The notes under the pieces were generated by a model. It saw only the letters and a list, made by a program, of their open reading frames with translations. It was not told the DNA's origin and did not search any database. Positions 9,275-20,432 of a stretch of 64,000 bases of DNA are shown piece by piece. The DNA is from Cyclaneusma minus. Its lineage: Eukaryota > Ascomycota > Leotiomycetes > Marthamycetales > Marthamycetaceae. Location: positions 1,798,001 through 1,862,000 of the forward strand of contig JAKZHN010000001.1 of NCBI GenBank assembly GCA_037179335.1, in the 5' to 3' direction. The position numbers and the translations under genes are program-made. The first letter of the stretch is position 1; the number at the start of each line of letters is the position of its first letter.

Positions 9275-10627
9275 ATGTTTGACATCTTTGCGAAGCTGCT
9301 GTCGTAAGCTTGTCTCCACCTTATTCACGATGGGGACTGACAGAAGATACGCCAACTAGATCGGTGGCGACGTACCTTTTCCCTGTCTTTGCGTCCTACA
9401 AAGCCCTCAAGACTTCGGACCCGGCTCTGCTGCAGCCATGGCTCATGTACTGGGTCGTCCTCGCCGGCGCCCTGCTATTTGAGTCGTGGTTTGACGGGAT
9501 TCTCGTCTGGTACGATATCGAGGTAGACATCGTCGGTCGCATGGGCTGATACCTGATTGCCTAGGCTTCCTTTCTATCCTTGGATCCGCCTTTTCTTCCT
9601 CCTCTACCTCATCCTCCCTCAGACCCAGGGCGCCAAATTCCTCTACCAACAATATGTCCACCCCTTCCTCTACGAGCACGAGCTCGCCATCGACGACTTT
9701 ATCTCCTCCGCCCACGACCGCGTCAAAGCAGCCGGCTACGAATACCTCCGTCAAGCGGCCGAATGGCTCAAGCAACAGCTACTTGGCATGCCACCTAAGC
9801 AAGAGACTCCTCCTCCCACCCCACCTCCACGCTCTTACACTCAGTCACTTATCGAGCGTTTCAATATCCCCAGTGCCCGTCCGGCAGCATCTACTTTTGG
9901 CTCTGCCGCAGGAGCTGCCGGCAGCACAGCAAACGACTTCTACAGTCTCCTCGCATCAGCGGTTTCGGCCGCTACATCTTCCCTTCCATCTGCTCAGCCA
10001 AGTACCGGTGCTGCCAGGGAAAACCTGAGTAATTCAGGCACTTTGATCCCGCCCAATGTCACGTCGAGGGAAGACCGTATGTCCTTCATCGAAGCCCAAC
10101 GCGAGCGTCTCTCCATCTTACTGTCTGCTCTCAACAAAGAAGCAGACAGTATCCAGCGCCCCAGCCACTCGCGCCACGGATCCAGCAATTCGGGTGCACA
10201 CGCTACTTCCCATGCGCACGCAACCGATCGTCCTTTGCATCCTAGACAATTCTCCGCACGCAATGTCTCGTCCAGTTCGCTCGGCGGTGACGGAAACCTA
10301 TCTGAAGCCGAGCAGATGACAGATAATGACAGTGATTTCCAAGCTACGCCGGGGACGCCGGGTAGCAGACCTAAGAGTGCGATGAGTGGACTGAGTAAGA
10401 GCAGGAGTGATGTGGATTTTGAGAAGGTTGACGAGAGTGAGAAGGTGCTGAGTGATTACGCAGTGGGAGAGAAGAGGGGCAGTAGCGGGAGCTGGTTGCC
10501 ATGGGCGTGGGGGAGTTCGGCGAGTACGGTGACGGTTAAGGGGTTGGAGAAGGAGAAGGAAGGTGGGAAGGATGGCGAGGGGGATGTGGATATGATGGAG
10601 GGGAAGAGCTCTGGTGTGGAGCTCTGA
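9275..10627 (+). CDS. TB2/DP1/HVA22-family membrane protein (Yop1/REEP relative)
   Basis: Three exons, 9275-9303, 9360-9509 and 9565-10627, encode 413 residues. The introns are 56 and 55 nt; the first uses the acceptor CTAG just before ATCGG, because the earlier CAG would put a stop in frame. The N-terminus reads MFDIFAKLL, then SVATYLFPVFASYKALK, LMYWVVLAGALLFESWF and FYPWIRLFFLLYLILPQTQGAKFLYQ, which is the TB2/DP1/HVA22 reticulon-like hairpin fold (residues about 1-110). Such proteins shape tubular ER. The remaining 300 residues are a long Ser-, Ala- and Pro-rich tail with phospho-site-like RSKS repeats and an acidic end. The tail makes it longer than yeast Yop1, fitting the longer filamentous-fungal HVA22 members. 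The leader carries the 19-bp minisatellite. Confidence 0.88.
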
Positions 10628-11337
10628 TCTTTGGTTTTGGGGCGTTTGGTCCTTTAAATTCGAGGTGATCGTATGGCGGGCTTTTTTGCTTGGGTCGGGT
10701 CTTGCTAGGGGACCCACAACAAGAGTGAATACATCAGTGCTAGTTCTTAGACAAGTCATTTGGGCTGTCTCAAGTTTATCTGAATACTCCAAATAACGAC
10801 TTCGAAACTCGAATTCAGGATCGTTAAGCTACTTCCGTCATCCGTACCACTAGCATGTCCTCGTCCTGCAAGAATAACAGCTCTAACAATGTTCCGTGAT
10901 AGTGCCTGGTTGTTTTCATCTGTCGGTTGAAATGCAAATAGCTGACCTGGATTATTACCTTCACATGTCCACAGTGGGGAGCGTTGGTTTTTTGCAACCT
11001 CTTTCGGCTTTTAGTCGCCAAACATGTTAACCTCGAAAGCGTCTTGGAAGTTGGAAATGAACTCGCTTTAAAGTTTAACAAATTAACCCCGATCGAGAAA
11101 AACACTTTTTGTTAAAGGTCGCCATCGAATTTCATGTCCTGGCCGAGCTCCTTCTTTTTTAAAAAAAAAAGCTCGACTTAAAAGGCATCACAAATTCCAA
11201 TTATCCGCAGCTTCTCTCTTGTTGAACAAGGCCCTCAGATATAAGCATCTGGGTGGTTTATAATTAAATAACAATTCATACAAGATGCTCCTAGCAAACA
11301 ATGATTCTTTCCTTCCCCCCTTCTTCTCACCTCAGCC
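10628..11337. other. AT-rich intergenic region between convergent genes
   Basis: No gene is seen. The stretch lies between the 3' end of the HVA22-type gene and the 3' end of the next minus-strand gene. At 11144-11175, CGAGCTCC and a T-rich run are followed by an A-rich run and GCTCG, an imperfect palindrome. Confidence 0.7.
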
Positions 11338-12459
11338 TTACCACTCATCCGTCCATGGCCCCGGGTCATATAGCTTCCCATCATTAGTCCTGAGCATCTC
11401 ACCCACACCAAAATACAACGGCTTCCCCTCATCCATCCCATCCATCTCACCCAACCAGAGCTGATGCTCTCCGTCTTGAACAACTCTAATAATACCCCCC
11501 TTCCGATACTTCAAGTACCCAGGTCCAGCGTACCCGCCATCCACTGCCGCCTGCACATGATAAGGAACCTCCTTCTTCCTCCCCTCCCTCTTCCTCTTCA
11601 ACTCCTCCGCCACCCTCTTCGCCCTCTTAGTATTATGCGACTGCCTCGTAGTCGCCGCCTCCATCTCCACTTCCTCCCTCTTCCTCTTCTTCTCCATTAT
11701 CTCCCCCCTCGCTACATAATCCTTCTCAATCCTCTTATCCTCCTTCTCCAACTTCTGCGCCCTTTCCCAAACAACCGCAAAATCCTCATAAGTAGCTCCC
11801 CGCAGCAATTTCCCTCTTCCTTCCTGCTCGTTCAAATCTTTCTTGGTGGTATCCAGATCCTCCCGTCCTAGCGTTTTCGGATGCGGCGTCTTCACATACT
11901 TCTTCCGTGGCCAAATATCCTCCAACCACCTACAAAAAGTGTGTTTCTTCGCCGGACTATCCACAAACCTCCACGCCATCTTAATCTGCTCAATGACCCA
12001 ATCCGCACCCTCGAATTTCCCATCCCACATCAATTTCAGCAGCATGTCTTTGATAATCTTGACTTGTTCCCATTTGAGCAAACCGAAAAATTCTAAGTTC
12101 ATGGCAGAGGTGGCGGATTTGATAGCGGAAGGGAGCATGAAGCTGTAAGTTTTTGTTTCGTCGGCGATGGGGTCGGTGAAGGCGGCGGTGAGGGAGGGGG
12201 GCTTGTTGGGGTGGGGGAGAAGGTGTGAGAGGGAGAGGAGGTAGGGGACGCTGCGGGCGTCGAGGAAGGGGTGCTCTATTAGGTGGCGGAGGAGGGCGCG
12301 TTGTTTGCGCGTGTTGGGTTGGGGGTTGGGGTAGGAGGGGAGAGCGTCGGGTGGGGAGAATTTGGTTGTGGGGGGTGCGATGGGGGTGTAGGGGACGCCG
12401 AAGGGGTGGGGCCATGCCAGGGGCTCTTGGCCCTCCAGGAGGTGTTGGTATGGCGGCAT
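11338..12459 (-). CDS. Conserved-looking basic protein of unknown function
   Basis: One uninterrupted frame encodes 373 residues from ATG 12459. The N-terminal third is Pro-rich (PYTPIAPPTTKFSPPDALPS) and then becomes helical, with FFGLLKWEQVKIIKDMLLKLMW. The middle holds WRFVDSPAKKHTFCRWLEDIWPRKKYV, a Trp- and Lys-rich block. Residues about 220-300 are strongly charged and probably coiled coil, with KKRKREEVEMEAATT and KRAKRVAEELKRKREGRKK, which could be nuclear localisation signals. The C-terminus returns to a folded-looking region (GGYAGPGYLKYRKGG, LWLGEMDGM). I do not recognise the family. The long frame, the strong codon bias and the C-to-G compositional switch shared with its neighbours support a real gene. 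Nuclear location is inference only. Confidence 0.75.
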   Translation of the reverse strand: MPPYQHLLEGQEPLAWPHPFGVPYTPIAPPTTKFSPPDALPSYPNPQPNTRKQRALLRHLIEHPFLDARSVPYLLSLSHLLPHPNKPPSLTAAFTDPIADETKTYSFMLPSAIKSATSAMNLEFFGLLKWEQVKIIKDMLLKLMWDGKFEGADWVIEQIKMAWRFVDSPAKKHTFCRWLEDIWPRKKYVKTPHPKTLGREDLDTTKKDLNEQEGRGKLLRGATYEDFAVVWERAQKLEKEDKRIEKDYVARGEIMEKKRKREEVEMEAATTRQSHNTKRAKRVAEELKRKREGRKKEVPYHVQAAVDGGYAGPGYLKYRKGGIIRVVQDGEHQLWLGEMDGMDEGKPLYFGVGEMLRTNDGKLYDPGPWTDEW

Positions 12460-13207
12460 CTTGTGTTTATTGAACCCAAACTAGTAGGTTGCGGGTGGAT
12501 GAAATTTAGTTTTGGGATCCTGAAACGAACGACCTGGAGGATGTTGTTAAGTGGTAAGACGGGAAAAAGTGTTGGGTATGGTGCCTCTTGGTACGATTGA
12601 GAAAAAGAAGCGGGCTAGAGAGACAAAGAGGAGGGTTAGAGAGATGTTTTTCTTTGATGAGTTGCGCTGCAAGCAGATATTGTCGAATTGGGTATGCTGG
12701 AGAAACAAACAGGCGCATTGTTCAGGGATCAGACAGCTTTGTTCGGATGAAAGAAAACCTACCGAGGATTTGTGTCTTCGTCAGTCACTCAACCCCCACT
12801 TGTTCTTCTCCGCCATACACGAATGCACCTTTTCGGTCTCCCTCGGCGGGATCTGGTCTTCGTGTCCTCAACCTCCCAAGCTGCACATCAATCACCTCGT
12901 CTCAACATCTCTGCCGTTCTTGTTTTTGTTACCTCCGGCCGGAATTCTTGCGAAATTCATCATCTGTAAGAAAAAAAGAAAAAAAAACATTCGGTCTCGA
13001 AATCAGATGGCATGAAGAAACTGAAATATATTTGTACAATAGCTCTGTTACAGTGAAGAGAGCCTCGGGGTATATGTACACTCTCTGTGTGCAGTCAACC
13101 ATGTAGATAATTCTCCAGTTAGCGGCTTGTGCTGCAACAAACCCCATTTCATACCATTTTAGTGCTCTAGCGTCTGTTCCGACGGCTCGCACGAGGCAAC
13201 CAAGAGC
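12460..13207. other. Intergenic region upstream of the basic-protein gene
   Basis: These 748 bp separate the start of the basic-protein gene from the 3' end of MGM101; both are on the minus strand. Open frames on + (about 12551-13106) overlap one another and carry no domain. Nothing else stands out. Confidence 0.7.
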
Positions 13208-14388
13208 TCATTTGGTCTCCTTCCAAGGATATCTAACTTCATCATCCTTCCTATACCAAAGCTGCTTCCTCTTCTTCGTCAGAACATTTTCGCACCACAC
13301 CTGCTTCGCTTTTTCTTTCATGAACTTTCTGATATATCGTGGGTCCCAAAGCTCGGACGCGACACCCAAGTCTTTGCAGCAGCGCATCAGCGCGTTGGAT
13401 TTGCAGCCTTCGGTGGCGGTTGGGATGCCGGAGGCATCGAAGTATTGTTGTTCACCTCTGGCGATGCTGACGAGTCTAGTATTTCGCGTGTTAGCATATT
13501 GTAATTTCTGATTTTCCTTCACTGAGTGATCATAACGAGAGAGTGGCAGGTGGTGTTGAAGGGAACAAAAAGGACATACCGTCCATGCACCACCAAAGCA
13601 TACTCCCTAGTGACGCCCTTCCCCGTAACAATCGTTTCACCCCTAGGCGCCAATCCCCATCCTCCCGGTCCAAAAGCGCGATTCAATATACGACGATATT
13701 TGATTTCTGGCAGATAGATGATTCCGTCTGGCTTTACTTCCACATCATCAAACGGAATCGGCGCGGTCAGGATTTCGGCTGCTTCTTTTGAAAAGGGCTC
13801 AGATGAGAGGCCATGGTAGGAAGAGGCCCAGTCGTGACCGGATGCGGGAGGAGGCGGGGCGGTGGGCAGAGGAGTTTGGGGGATTCCAGGAACGCCTTCG
13901 GGGACGCTATCGGGAACGGGGATGGGGGAGTCGTTGAGACCTTCGGATTGGAGGTCGGTTATTGGGAGTTCCAGCTCTTCGGCGGCTTTTTGAGAGGCTG
14001 CTTGATATTGTTGAGGGGTGGCGGATGAGGTTTGGGAGGATGGGTAGGTGGGTGGTCGTGTGGCAGAAGGTGAAGATCTGGATTGGTATGTGGAGGCAGG
14101 TTTAGCAGCACCTGAGCTGGACGGTGAGGAAGCAGGTTTAGGGGCGGGTTTCGCTGGCGGCGTCGACGAAGCAGCTTCCGAATTGGCCGGTGCGCGACGA
14201 ACCCATTGTGAGGTCTGGGCTGCTGGTTTTCGTGCCGTGGTGGAAACGGAGTGGCGAGATACAGAGGTTGCGGTGAAAGCAGAGCTTCTCAGACATAACG
14301 AAGACCGAGACCTTATCAATGCAGACGAAGAGAGGGCATTCGACGTCAAAGAGCGCGTCGCCCGGGCTGCGCTGGCTGTTGATGCCAT
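13208..14388 (-). CDS. MGM101: Mitochondrial genome maintenance protein MGM101
   Basis: Two exons, 14388-13580 and 13475-13208, encode 358 residues. The intron is 104 nt, with donor GTATGT and acceptor CTAG. The frame opens earlier at a GTG; ATG 14388 (MASTASAARATRSL) is chosen because it begins a Ser/Arg/Ala-rich mitochondrial targeting sequence. Residues about 60-200 are a low-complexity Ser/Pro/Ala linker. The conserved core follows: PIPFDDVEVKPDGIIYLPEI, RRILNRAFGPGGWGLAPRG, ALVVHGR, then LVSIARGEQ, GIPTATEGCKSNALMRCCKDLG and ASELWDPRYIRKF. MGM101 is a Rad52-related single-strand DNA binding and annealing protein of mitochondrial nucleoids, needed to keep mtDNA. The core is complete and normal in length. 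It is divergent from BPL1 across about 930 bp. Confidence 0.96.
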
Positions 14389-15321
14389 TTCTGCGGATGG
14401 TGTTGGGATGTCGGTAACTTTTTTGGAGCTGTCGCGAGAGATCACTTCGCGAGGTCACTGCACGCGCGTTGACGCACCTTAGTGTACCAATCTGCATTGG
14501 AAAATTATCTAAACTTTGTGATAGCCCTAGTCCCTAAATTACTGATTCAACGGAACAGGCGATCTTTATACATGAGTTATAAGCTATCAGTCGATGGAAG
14601 AAGAGTATTTATTGCGTTTTGCAACGCTATCAATACAGAGCTTGGCTCGTCTTCTGTGCTCCTCGGACATCCAGTCTTCACCACCATGCTGCAACTCTCA
14701 AGCATCCTTCATACTCGTCCTCTTGTCATTCTCATGCTGCTTCCAGCACTTCCTGAACTGCTCCAACTATCATGCAATCATTAGCATCCACTTGTGACTG
14801 TAACAATCTCATAATTCTGACTCCACGTGATGCACGAAGCACAAAGTCCCGATATCGCTAAGGCGGGCTAGAACCAGAAGCTTGGGGTTTCCCTCTCACC
14901 TCTCGTCGACACAACCTCCAGTCTTTCTTGTCGTAGTAGCAGTCATTCATCCGAGTGTTTTCGGCTATCGATCGTCAACGAGAAGATTCCCAACATTTCA
15001 AGTCTGAGTCAATTGACGCACTCGCGCAGCCCGTGCTGAAGATCCGTTTGTCCCTGGTGGGGAAGATTAGTGATTGTTGACCTTCAACAACATTGGGTAG
15101 AAGGCCCACTCACCAGTCATCTGGCTCGTCGTCGTCTTGCAACTGCTTGGACTCGGCCTCTTCTTTCGACATATTTGAGGCTTGTGCTTCGACGTGGATG
15201 ATTTGTGCTTTGGCAAGGTCGAGTCACAGAAGACGTGCGGGTTGAGTCGGCCTCGGTTGAGAACAGAGAGAACAGAAGCTTAGGGAGCATTGCTTCAAGA
15301 CAAATTATCCCAAACCTCAAA
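14389..15321. other. Divergent promoter region of MGM101 and BPL1
   Basis: No gene is seen in these 933 bp between the two start codons. Small open frames at about 14482-14797 lack any recognisable feature. The region should hold both promoters; I could not single out a clear TATA box. Confidence 0.65.
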
Positions 15322-17638
15322 ATGGCGTCGAAAACAAAGAGGATGAACGTACTCGTGTACTCGGGTGAGCATATTTTACAAAACCAACATCTTTTGAATA
15401 GGAAGTTATTGACACCAACGCAGGCCACGGAAGTACCGTTGATTCAGTAAAGCACTGTCTCTACACCCTTCGCCGTTTACTATCTCCAAACTACGCCGTA
15501 ATGCCCATCAACGAATCCGTCATCTCGAAAGAGCCCTGGACCGCCTCCTGTGCACTCCTAGTCTTCCCCGGCGGTGCCGATCTCGGCTACGCCCAATCGC
15601 TAAACGGCGAAGGCAATCTTCGCATCTCCCAGTACGTGCGTCGCGGAGGAGCATATCTTGGTCTCTGTGCAGGCGGCTACTACGGCAGCAGTAGATGCGA
15701 ATTCGAAGTTGGAGATCCCAAGATGGAAGTTGTGGGAAAAAGAGAATTGGCATTCTATCCAGGCACGTGCCGTGGGTGTGCATTTAAGGGATTTGTCTAT
15801 CATAGTGAGAAGGGAGCAAAAGCTGTGGAATTGAAGTCTGCAGAGGGAGTTTTTAAGAGTTATTACAATGGGGGTGGGGTGTTTGTGGATGCGGGGAAGT
15901 ATAAGGATGAGGGTGTTGAGGTTCTGGCGACTTATGCGGAGCCCCTGTCAGTTGATGGCGGAGATGGCGAAGCGTCTGTGGTTTACTGCAAAGTCGGCGA
16001 GGGAGGAGCTGTTTTGACTGGTCCACACCCTGAGTATGGAGTTTTTCCCTTCCAAAGCTGCATGCCGAGTCTCTGGGCTGACCGATACCAGATTCGCGGC
16101 AGTCAACCTCAATCGCGACGCAAAAGTCTCTGGCTACTCGAAGATTATAGATGCTTTGGCAGAATACGACGGTCCGCGAACAGAGTTCATGAAAGCATGT
16201 CTCGCCAAACTGGGACTTCAAGTCACCCAAGAGACAAACTCGGTACCATCCCTCTCCCGTCTCCACTTATCATCCCTGAACAAAATCGAAGTTTCCGAGC
16301 TCTTAGAATCGTTGCAAGACATCATTACAACCGAAGATCGCGAAGAGTACATCAAAGGAGAGAACGATATCTTCCATATCGAGAAGTCTAGCTCTCGGTG
16401 GTCGTTCAACTCCCTGGCCAAGTCTCTTCCCAGCAATTCTAAAGACAAAGCTGCGTTAGAAATCGAGACAATAGCAAATGTTGATGCTTCTGAGGATAGA
16501 ATTCTCGACTATGACAAAATAGTCAAACGAATCGTCCCGCACGAGTCGGAATGGCCTGCTCTTCGAGCAACCCCCTATTTCAACCACAGCGCCTTCTTCG
16601 CCAACCTACAGCACTACCAGTCACAATCTTCCGACGACGTTGAGGAATTTGGTAAAATTCTCATGTATGGAGAGGTAGTGACTAGCACCAATACTATCCT
16701 CGAGAAGTAAGTACTAGCTACCACCTAACCCAACTACTATTCGAAGATCCTTGATACTCGCATACTCATGATCACAGAAATTCTCAACTCCTGGCCAATC
16801 TTCCTACAGGATTTACGGCATGCGCAACGATCCAAGTAAGCGGCCGCGGACGGGGTAATAATGTCTGGGTCACGCCAAATGGCTCTATGTGCTTCACAAC
16901 CATTATCAAACACCCCGCACACCTGATGAACTCCGCTCCCGTCACGTTCATCCAATACCTCGCCGGCATCGCCATGGTTGAGGGAATCAAATCGTACGAC
17001 AAAGGCTACGAGAACCTACCCGTGCGCTTAAAGTGGCCTAACGACATTTGTAAGTCTCTCCTCTCGGTATTCCCGACGCTTGTCCCTGCTACCAATTGCA
17101 ATCTGTAAGGCATTGTATAGTACAAAATTGAAGATGAAAGCTGATGTGTTATATAGATGCAGAAGATCCGAATAAACCGGGGGAGTATTTGAAGATCGGT
17201 GGGATTCTGGTGAATAGTACCTATACCAGCGGCAACTACAACCTCTGTGTCGGAATCGGCATCAACACCCTAAACGCCGCCCCCTCACTCTCCCTCAACG
17301 CCCTCCTTCCCACCTCCTACCCATCCTTCGCACTCGAAAAGCTCCTAGCTCGCGTCCTCACAAAATTCGAAGATATCTACAAGACTTTCTGTCGAAAAGG
17401 CTGGGATCGTAATATTGAAGAGAGATATTACAAGTATTGGTTGCATACGGATCAAATAGTGACGCTGGAGCAACATGGAGGTGCTAGGGCGAGGATTGTG
17501 GGGGTTAGTAGGGATTGGGGGTTGTTGAGGGCGGAGGAGGTGGGGTGGGAGGATAGAGGGACAGGGAAGGTTTGGGAGTTGCAGGGGGATAGTAATAGTT
17601 TTGACTTTTTTAGGGGGCTGTTGAGACGGAAGGTTTGA
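15322..17638 (+). CDS. BPL1: Biotin-protein ligase (holocarboxylase synthetase)
   Basis: Five exons, 15322-15364, 15424-16033, 16092-16706, 16778-17049 and 17157-17638, encode 673 residues. The introns are 59, 58, 71 and 107 nt with standard ends. Residues about 8-260 are the BPL N-terminal glutamine-amidotransferase-like domain: VLVYSGHGST, LLVFPGGADL, YLGLCAGGYYGS and GPHPEFAAVNL, the last restored across intron two. The catalytic part has EVVTSTNTILEKN, then the biotinyl-AMP loop SGRGRGNNVW (residues about 444-453) and RLKWPNDIY (about 506-514), the last restored across intron four. A C-terminal domain follows. The enzyme makes biotinyl-5'-AMP and attaches biotin to acetyl-CoA and pyruvate carboxylases in the cytosol. 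Nothing is missing. The length matches fungal Bpl1. Confidence 0.96.
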
Positions 17639-19227
17639 GGGGGTGTGGGGGTTGTGCGGTGTCAAAAGCGGGTTCAAGATGATGGAGTAGGAGGGAGATG
17701 TTGGGAGGACGTAGGAAAGTTTAATTGAACGGCGATATGTTCGAATGCAAGACTTCGGTGGGTGACCATATTCGGGTCTGAGGTTGGTGTCTCTTTACTT
17801 TCTTCTCACCGTGGCATGATTCAAACATAAGGCGGGCAGGGACGGCCAATCAGGGACAGCAAAGGTTCAACTTCCTTTACTCAAGCCTGGTTCACCTATA
17901 CCTGGGGCCTGCTTCACCCCCCAGCACCCCCCAGCATCACCCCGTCCGACGAATTTGCTAAAAATCAATACGCTTGCTAAAACCCAGTTCATCGTAGCTC
18001 GTTAGGCGAGCATCCAGAAAATCCATATAAGCAAGGTCAGGTCAAACCTAGACTTCTTCTCACTAAGCCGGCCCCGGATTTCAGCAAGGTGGTCCATGGA
18101 GCAGAGCTGCTTCGGGCGGCACAGACTGGTCTGACTAGAAAAGCAAGTCACGGCCTGCTTCTACTCAGCTAGCAGCCAGAAGAGACATGAGCGCTGGACG
18201 ACTCTGCGTTCGTAGACTAGCTGCCAATGGTGAATGGCCACCCCGCGTTCACCTGTCACCGCTTTGGCCCGTGCACCCCCTTTTCACCATTCTAGTATCT
18301 TTTCACCATCCTCCGCAATCCACACATAACCCCCAGCTGTCCAAATTCCAATCTCAAACAAGTCTACTCGCCTATTCTAGCTCTTCGTTACCATGTAATC
18401 CTCGAGTTCGAAAGCTAACGGTGCCCACTATTTAGTGTATGAGTACTACATAAAAAACCACAAAAAGCTACAAAAAAGAACAGTGCTGCTGGCAGCCTGA
18501 GATAGTGATACTACCTTAATTCCTCCCGCAAAGGCGTTGAGCATTGAAATACGCAGCAAACAGAGGAGTTTTGAAACTCTGCAGTCAGTCAGTCATAACT
18601 TGACTGAGAATTGGGGACGATGGGAGGCCGCTGATACGGTGAATACCTACGCATTAGAGGTATGTCAACATTTCAGTTCGGTATGGAGAGCTTGAGCGGG
18701 CCTTAGAGGACATTTCTTTTTGGGCTTTTTGTCTCTTTGATGTGGACTGTTAATCGCTTATTAGACACATGGCAGATACAATGCTCACTGATAAGATGGA
18801 ATGAGATGCATCTTGGCCAATGAGGGTATTTCGTCTTCATTACGTTTCGTTCGCCAGGTTTTCTGGACTTGCTCTTGTGCTTCCATAGCTTCATCTCCTG
18901 TTTCCCCAGGCACTTCTCATAGTGACTGTCGCCTGATGCTTTTTGAGAATGCGACCATTGGTAACACAGCTCCAGGTTCTGTTTCGTGTGAATCAGGCGA
19001 TGAGTTCGTAATCATCATGTCGGTTGACACATCCATTGTTGTGGAGATTTTGACGCCTACTGCCCAAGCTGTTAACTGGCCATTGTACCACAGCCAAGTT
19101 CTCTTGTGCTTGGCCTCGAGCCTCTCCACCCGTGGTCCCAGTAGGCTTCTATGGTTGCCACAGCCATTTCCAAAAACCCTACTCTCGTAGATATCCTTTA
19201 TCTTTTGGCCCTTCTCGGCCGTCTCCT
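17639..19227. other. Intergenic region between convergent BPL1 and NAT3
   Basis: No gene is recognised in 1.6 kb. Overlapping open frames on both strands at about 18801-19231 have no domain. The stretch contains a repeat copy at about 17880-18200 (listed separately) and a CCCCCCAGCA-type C-rich word repeated at 17918-17940. Confidence 0.6.
17880..18200 (-). repeat. Inverted, diverged copy of the repeat family at 45.6-47.3 kb
   Basis: Read on the minus strand, this stretch gives the same ordered words as the repeat units at 45.6-47.3 kb: CTTAGTGAGAAGAAGTCTAGG, then TGACCTTGC, a TGCTCGCCTAACG word, a TTCGTC word, GGTGAAGC and CAGGCTTGAG. The corresponding words in the unit at 46.63 kb are CTTGGTGAGAACAAGTCCAGG, TGACCTTGC, TGCTCGCTAGACG, TTTGTC, GGTGAAGC and TGGCTTGAG. 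Similarity is patchy but collinear, which suggests an old dispersed family. Confidence 0.5.
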
Positions 19228-19797
19228 TCAAAAAGTATAGTTTGGATCCACCTCATACTGCTCCCCATTCTCCCTGATGTGTTCCCTCTTCTTGTCCCTA
19301 CTCAGCGGCTTCCTCATATCAAAGCCATCCTCAGCACTCAGCCCCTTCTTCGGATCATCCACATAATACTCCTTAATCGTCCTGTACACACTATAGCCCA
19401 TGCCCTTATACATGCCCTGGGCAATCTTATTACTCCTCCTGACAAACAAATCTGCAAACCAGGCATTACTCGCTTCTCCGCCATTTTCCAAGGTCTGCGA
19501 AAGTACTTTGGCGATTCCGAGGCGGCGGGAGGAGGGGGAGACGGTGAGGGCGGTGATGTGGGCGTGCCAGGGGAGGTAGTGCTCGGTGAAGCGTAGGTGG
19601 TCGGGGGACTCTTCGACTTTGCCCATTATGTAACCGGAGATGGCGTCGGTGGGGGAGAGGGAACATTGGAAGAGGGAGGGCCAGCGCGCGAGGTAGGAGA
19701 AGTAGAAATCGAGGCCGTAGGTTTCGGTGAGCGGGTCGAGGTTGGTGGTGTTGAAGTTGAAGACGTCTTGGGCGCAGAAGGGGCGTATGGACGTCAT
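19228..19797 (-). CDS. NAT3: N-terminal acetyltransferase B catalytic subunit (Naa20/Nat3)
   Basis: A single exon encodes 189 residues. The frame extends upstream for 28 codons, but MTSIRPF at 19797 is the usual family start and is chosen. The GNAT domain is complete: FNTTNLDPLTETYGLDFYF, YLARWPSLFQ, GYIMGKVE, WHAHITALTVSP and the acetyl-CoA loop SRRLGIAKVL, then FADLFVRRSN and GYSVYRTIKEYY. NatB acetylates proteins that begin Met-Asp, Met-Glu, Met-Asn or Met-Gln during translation on ribosomes, with the auxiliary subunit Mdm20/Naa25. The length is close to the known family. It is convergent with BPL1, and its start lies 635 bp from the divergent gene at 20433. Confidence 0.95.
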   Translation of the reverse strand: MTSIRPFCAQDVFNFNTTNLDPLTETYGLDFYFSYLARWPSLFQCSLSPTDAISGYIMGKVEESPDHLRFTEHYLPWHAHITALTVSPSSRRLGIAKVLSQTLENGGEASNAWFADLFVRRSNKIAQGMYKGMGYSVYRTIKEYYVDDPKKGLSAEDGFDMRKPLSRDKKREHIRENGEQYEVDPNYTF

Positions 19798-20432
19798 TTT
19801 GAGGGTCCGTAGCTCTTGAAGCTGGTGACAGGGTCGTATAGGGCGGTAGAGCCGTTCCGAAGGTTTCGGCCTGTCTGACACCGTCTCCTCCTTCTTTGGC
19901 GTAGAGCGGACAATTGATTGCTTTTGCTGGCAAGGCTGAAGTTCAAGGTTTCCCTAGCAGGGATCTCGGAGACATTCGTGGATTATGTCAGCGCGGTGCA
20001 GGAACAGGGTTCTGCTGTGTTTCCGCGCCAGCAAATGCACGAGTGCGACAACAACACGAACTTCGACGAGTGAGATACCGCCGACGAGCACTCGCCCGAC
20101 GACTCTTATCGACTACCAGCAGCATCCTTCTTCTACCGTGGGAGAATCAGGCAGCGACCATTGCCAACCAAGTTTCACACATCCGTCACCGCCAAGTACG
20201 CCCAACTTACTGGCCAGCTCAGAATAAACACGCCTCCAACCTACGCTCCGCAGACTCCCTTACCAAAGGCGCCTGAGTCGTGCATCGCCCTACCAGCGGA
20301 TCGTGCAGTCTTAGCCGTTGGCCCGTTACAACCAGCCGTGTCTACAGTTTTGTCGGCCTCTCCCAACCGCTCTGCTGCTCGGCGGGACACAAGCCCTCCT
20401 GAGCGACTATTACGCAACTACTTACATACACC
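19798..20432. other. Divergent promoter region of NAT3 and the acidic-protein gene
   Basis: No gene is seen. Short open frames overlap on both strands. The region is expected to hold both promoters and 5' leaders. Confidence 0.6.

Noticed and set aside
14389..14445. Upstream extension of MGM101 starting at 14445
   Set aside because: The first codon there is GTG. ATG at 14388 begins a normal targeting peptide.
15501..16391. Apparent BPL1 frame continuing past 16033
   Set aside because: Reading through the GTATGG donor at 16034 loses the family sequence; splicing to 16092 restores HPEFAAVNL, so the extension is intronic.
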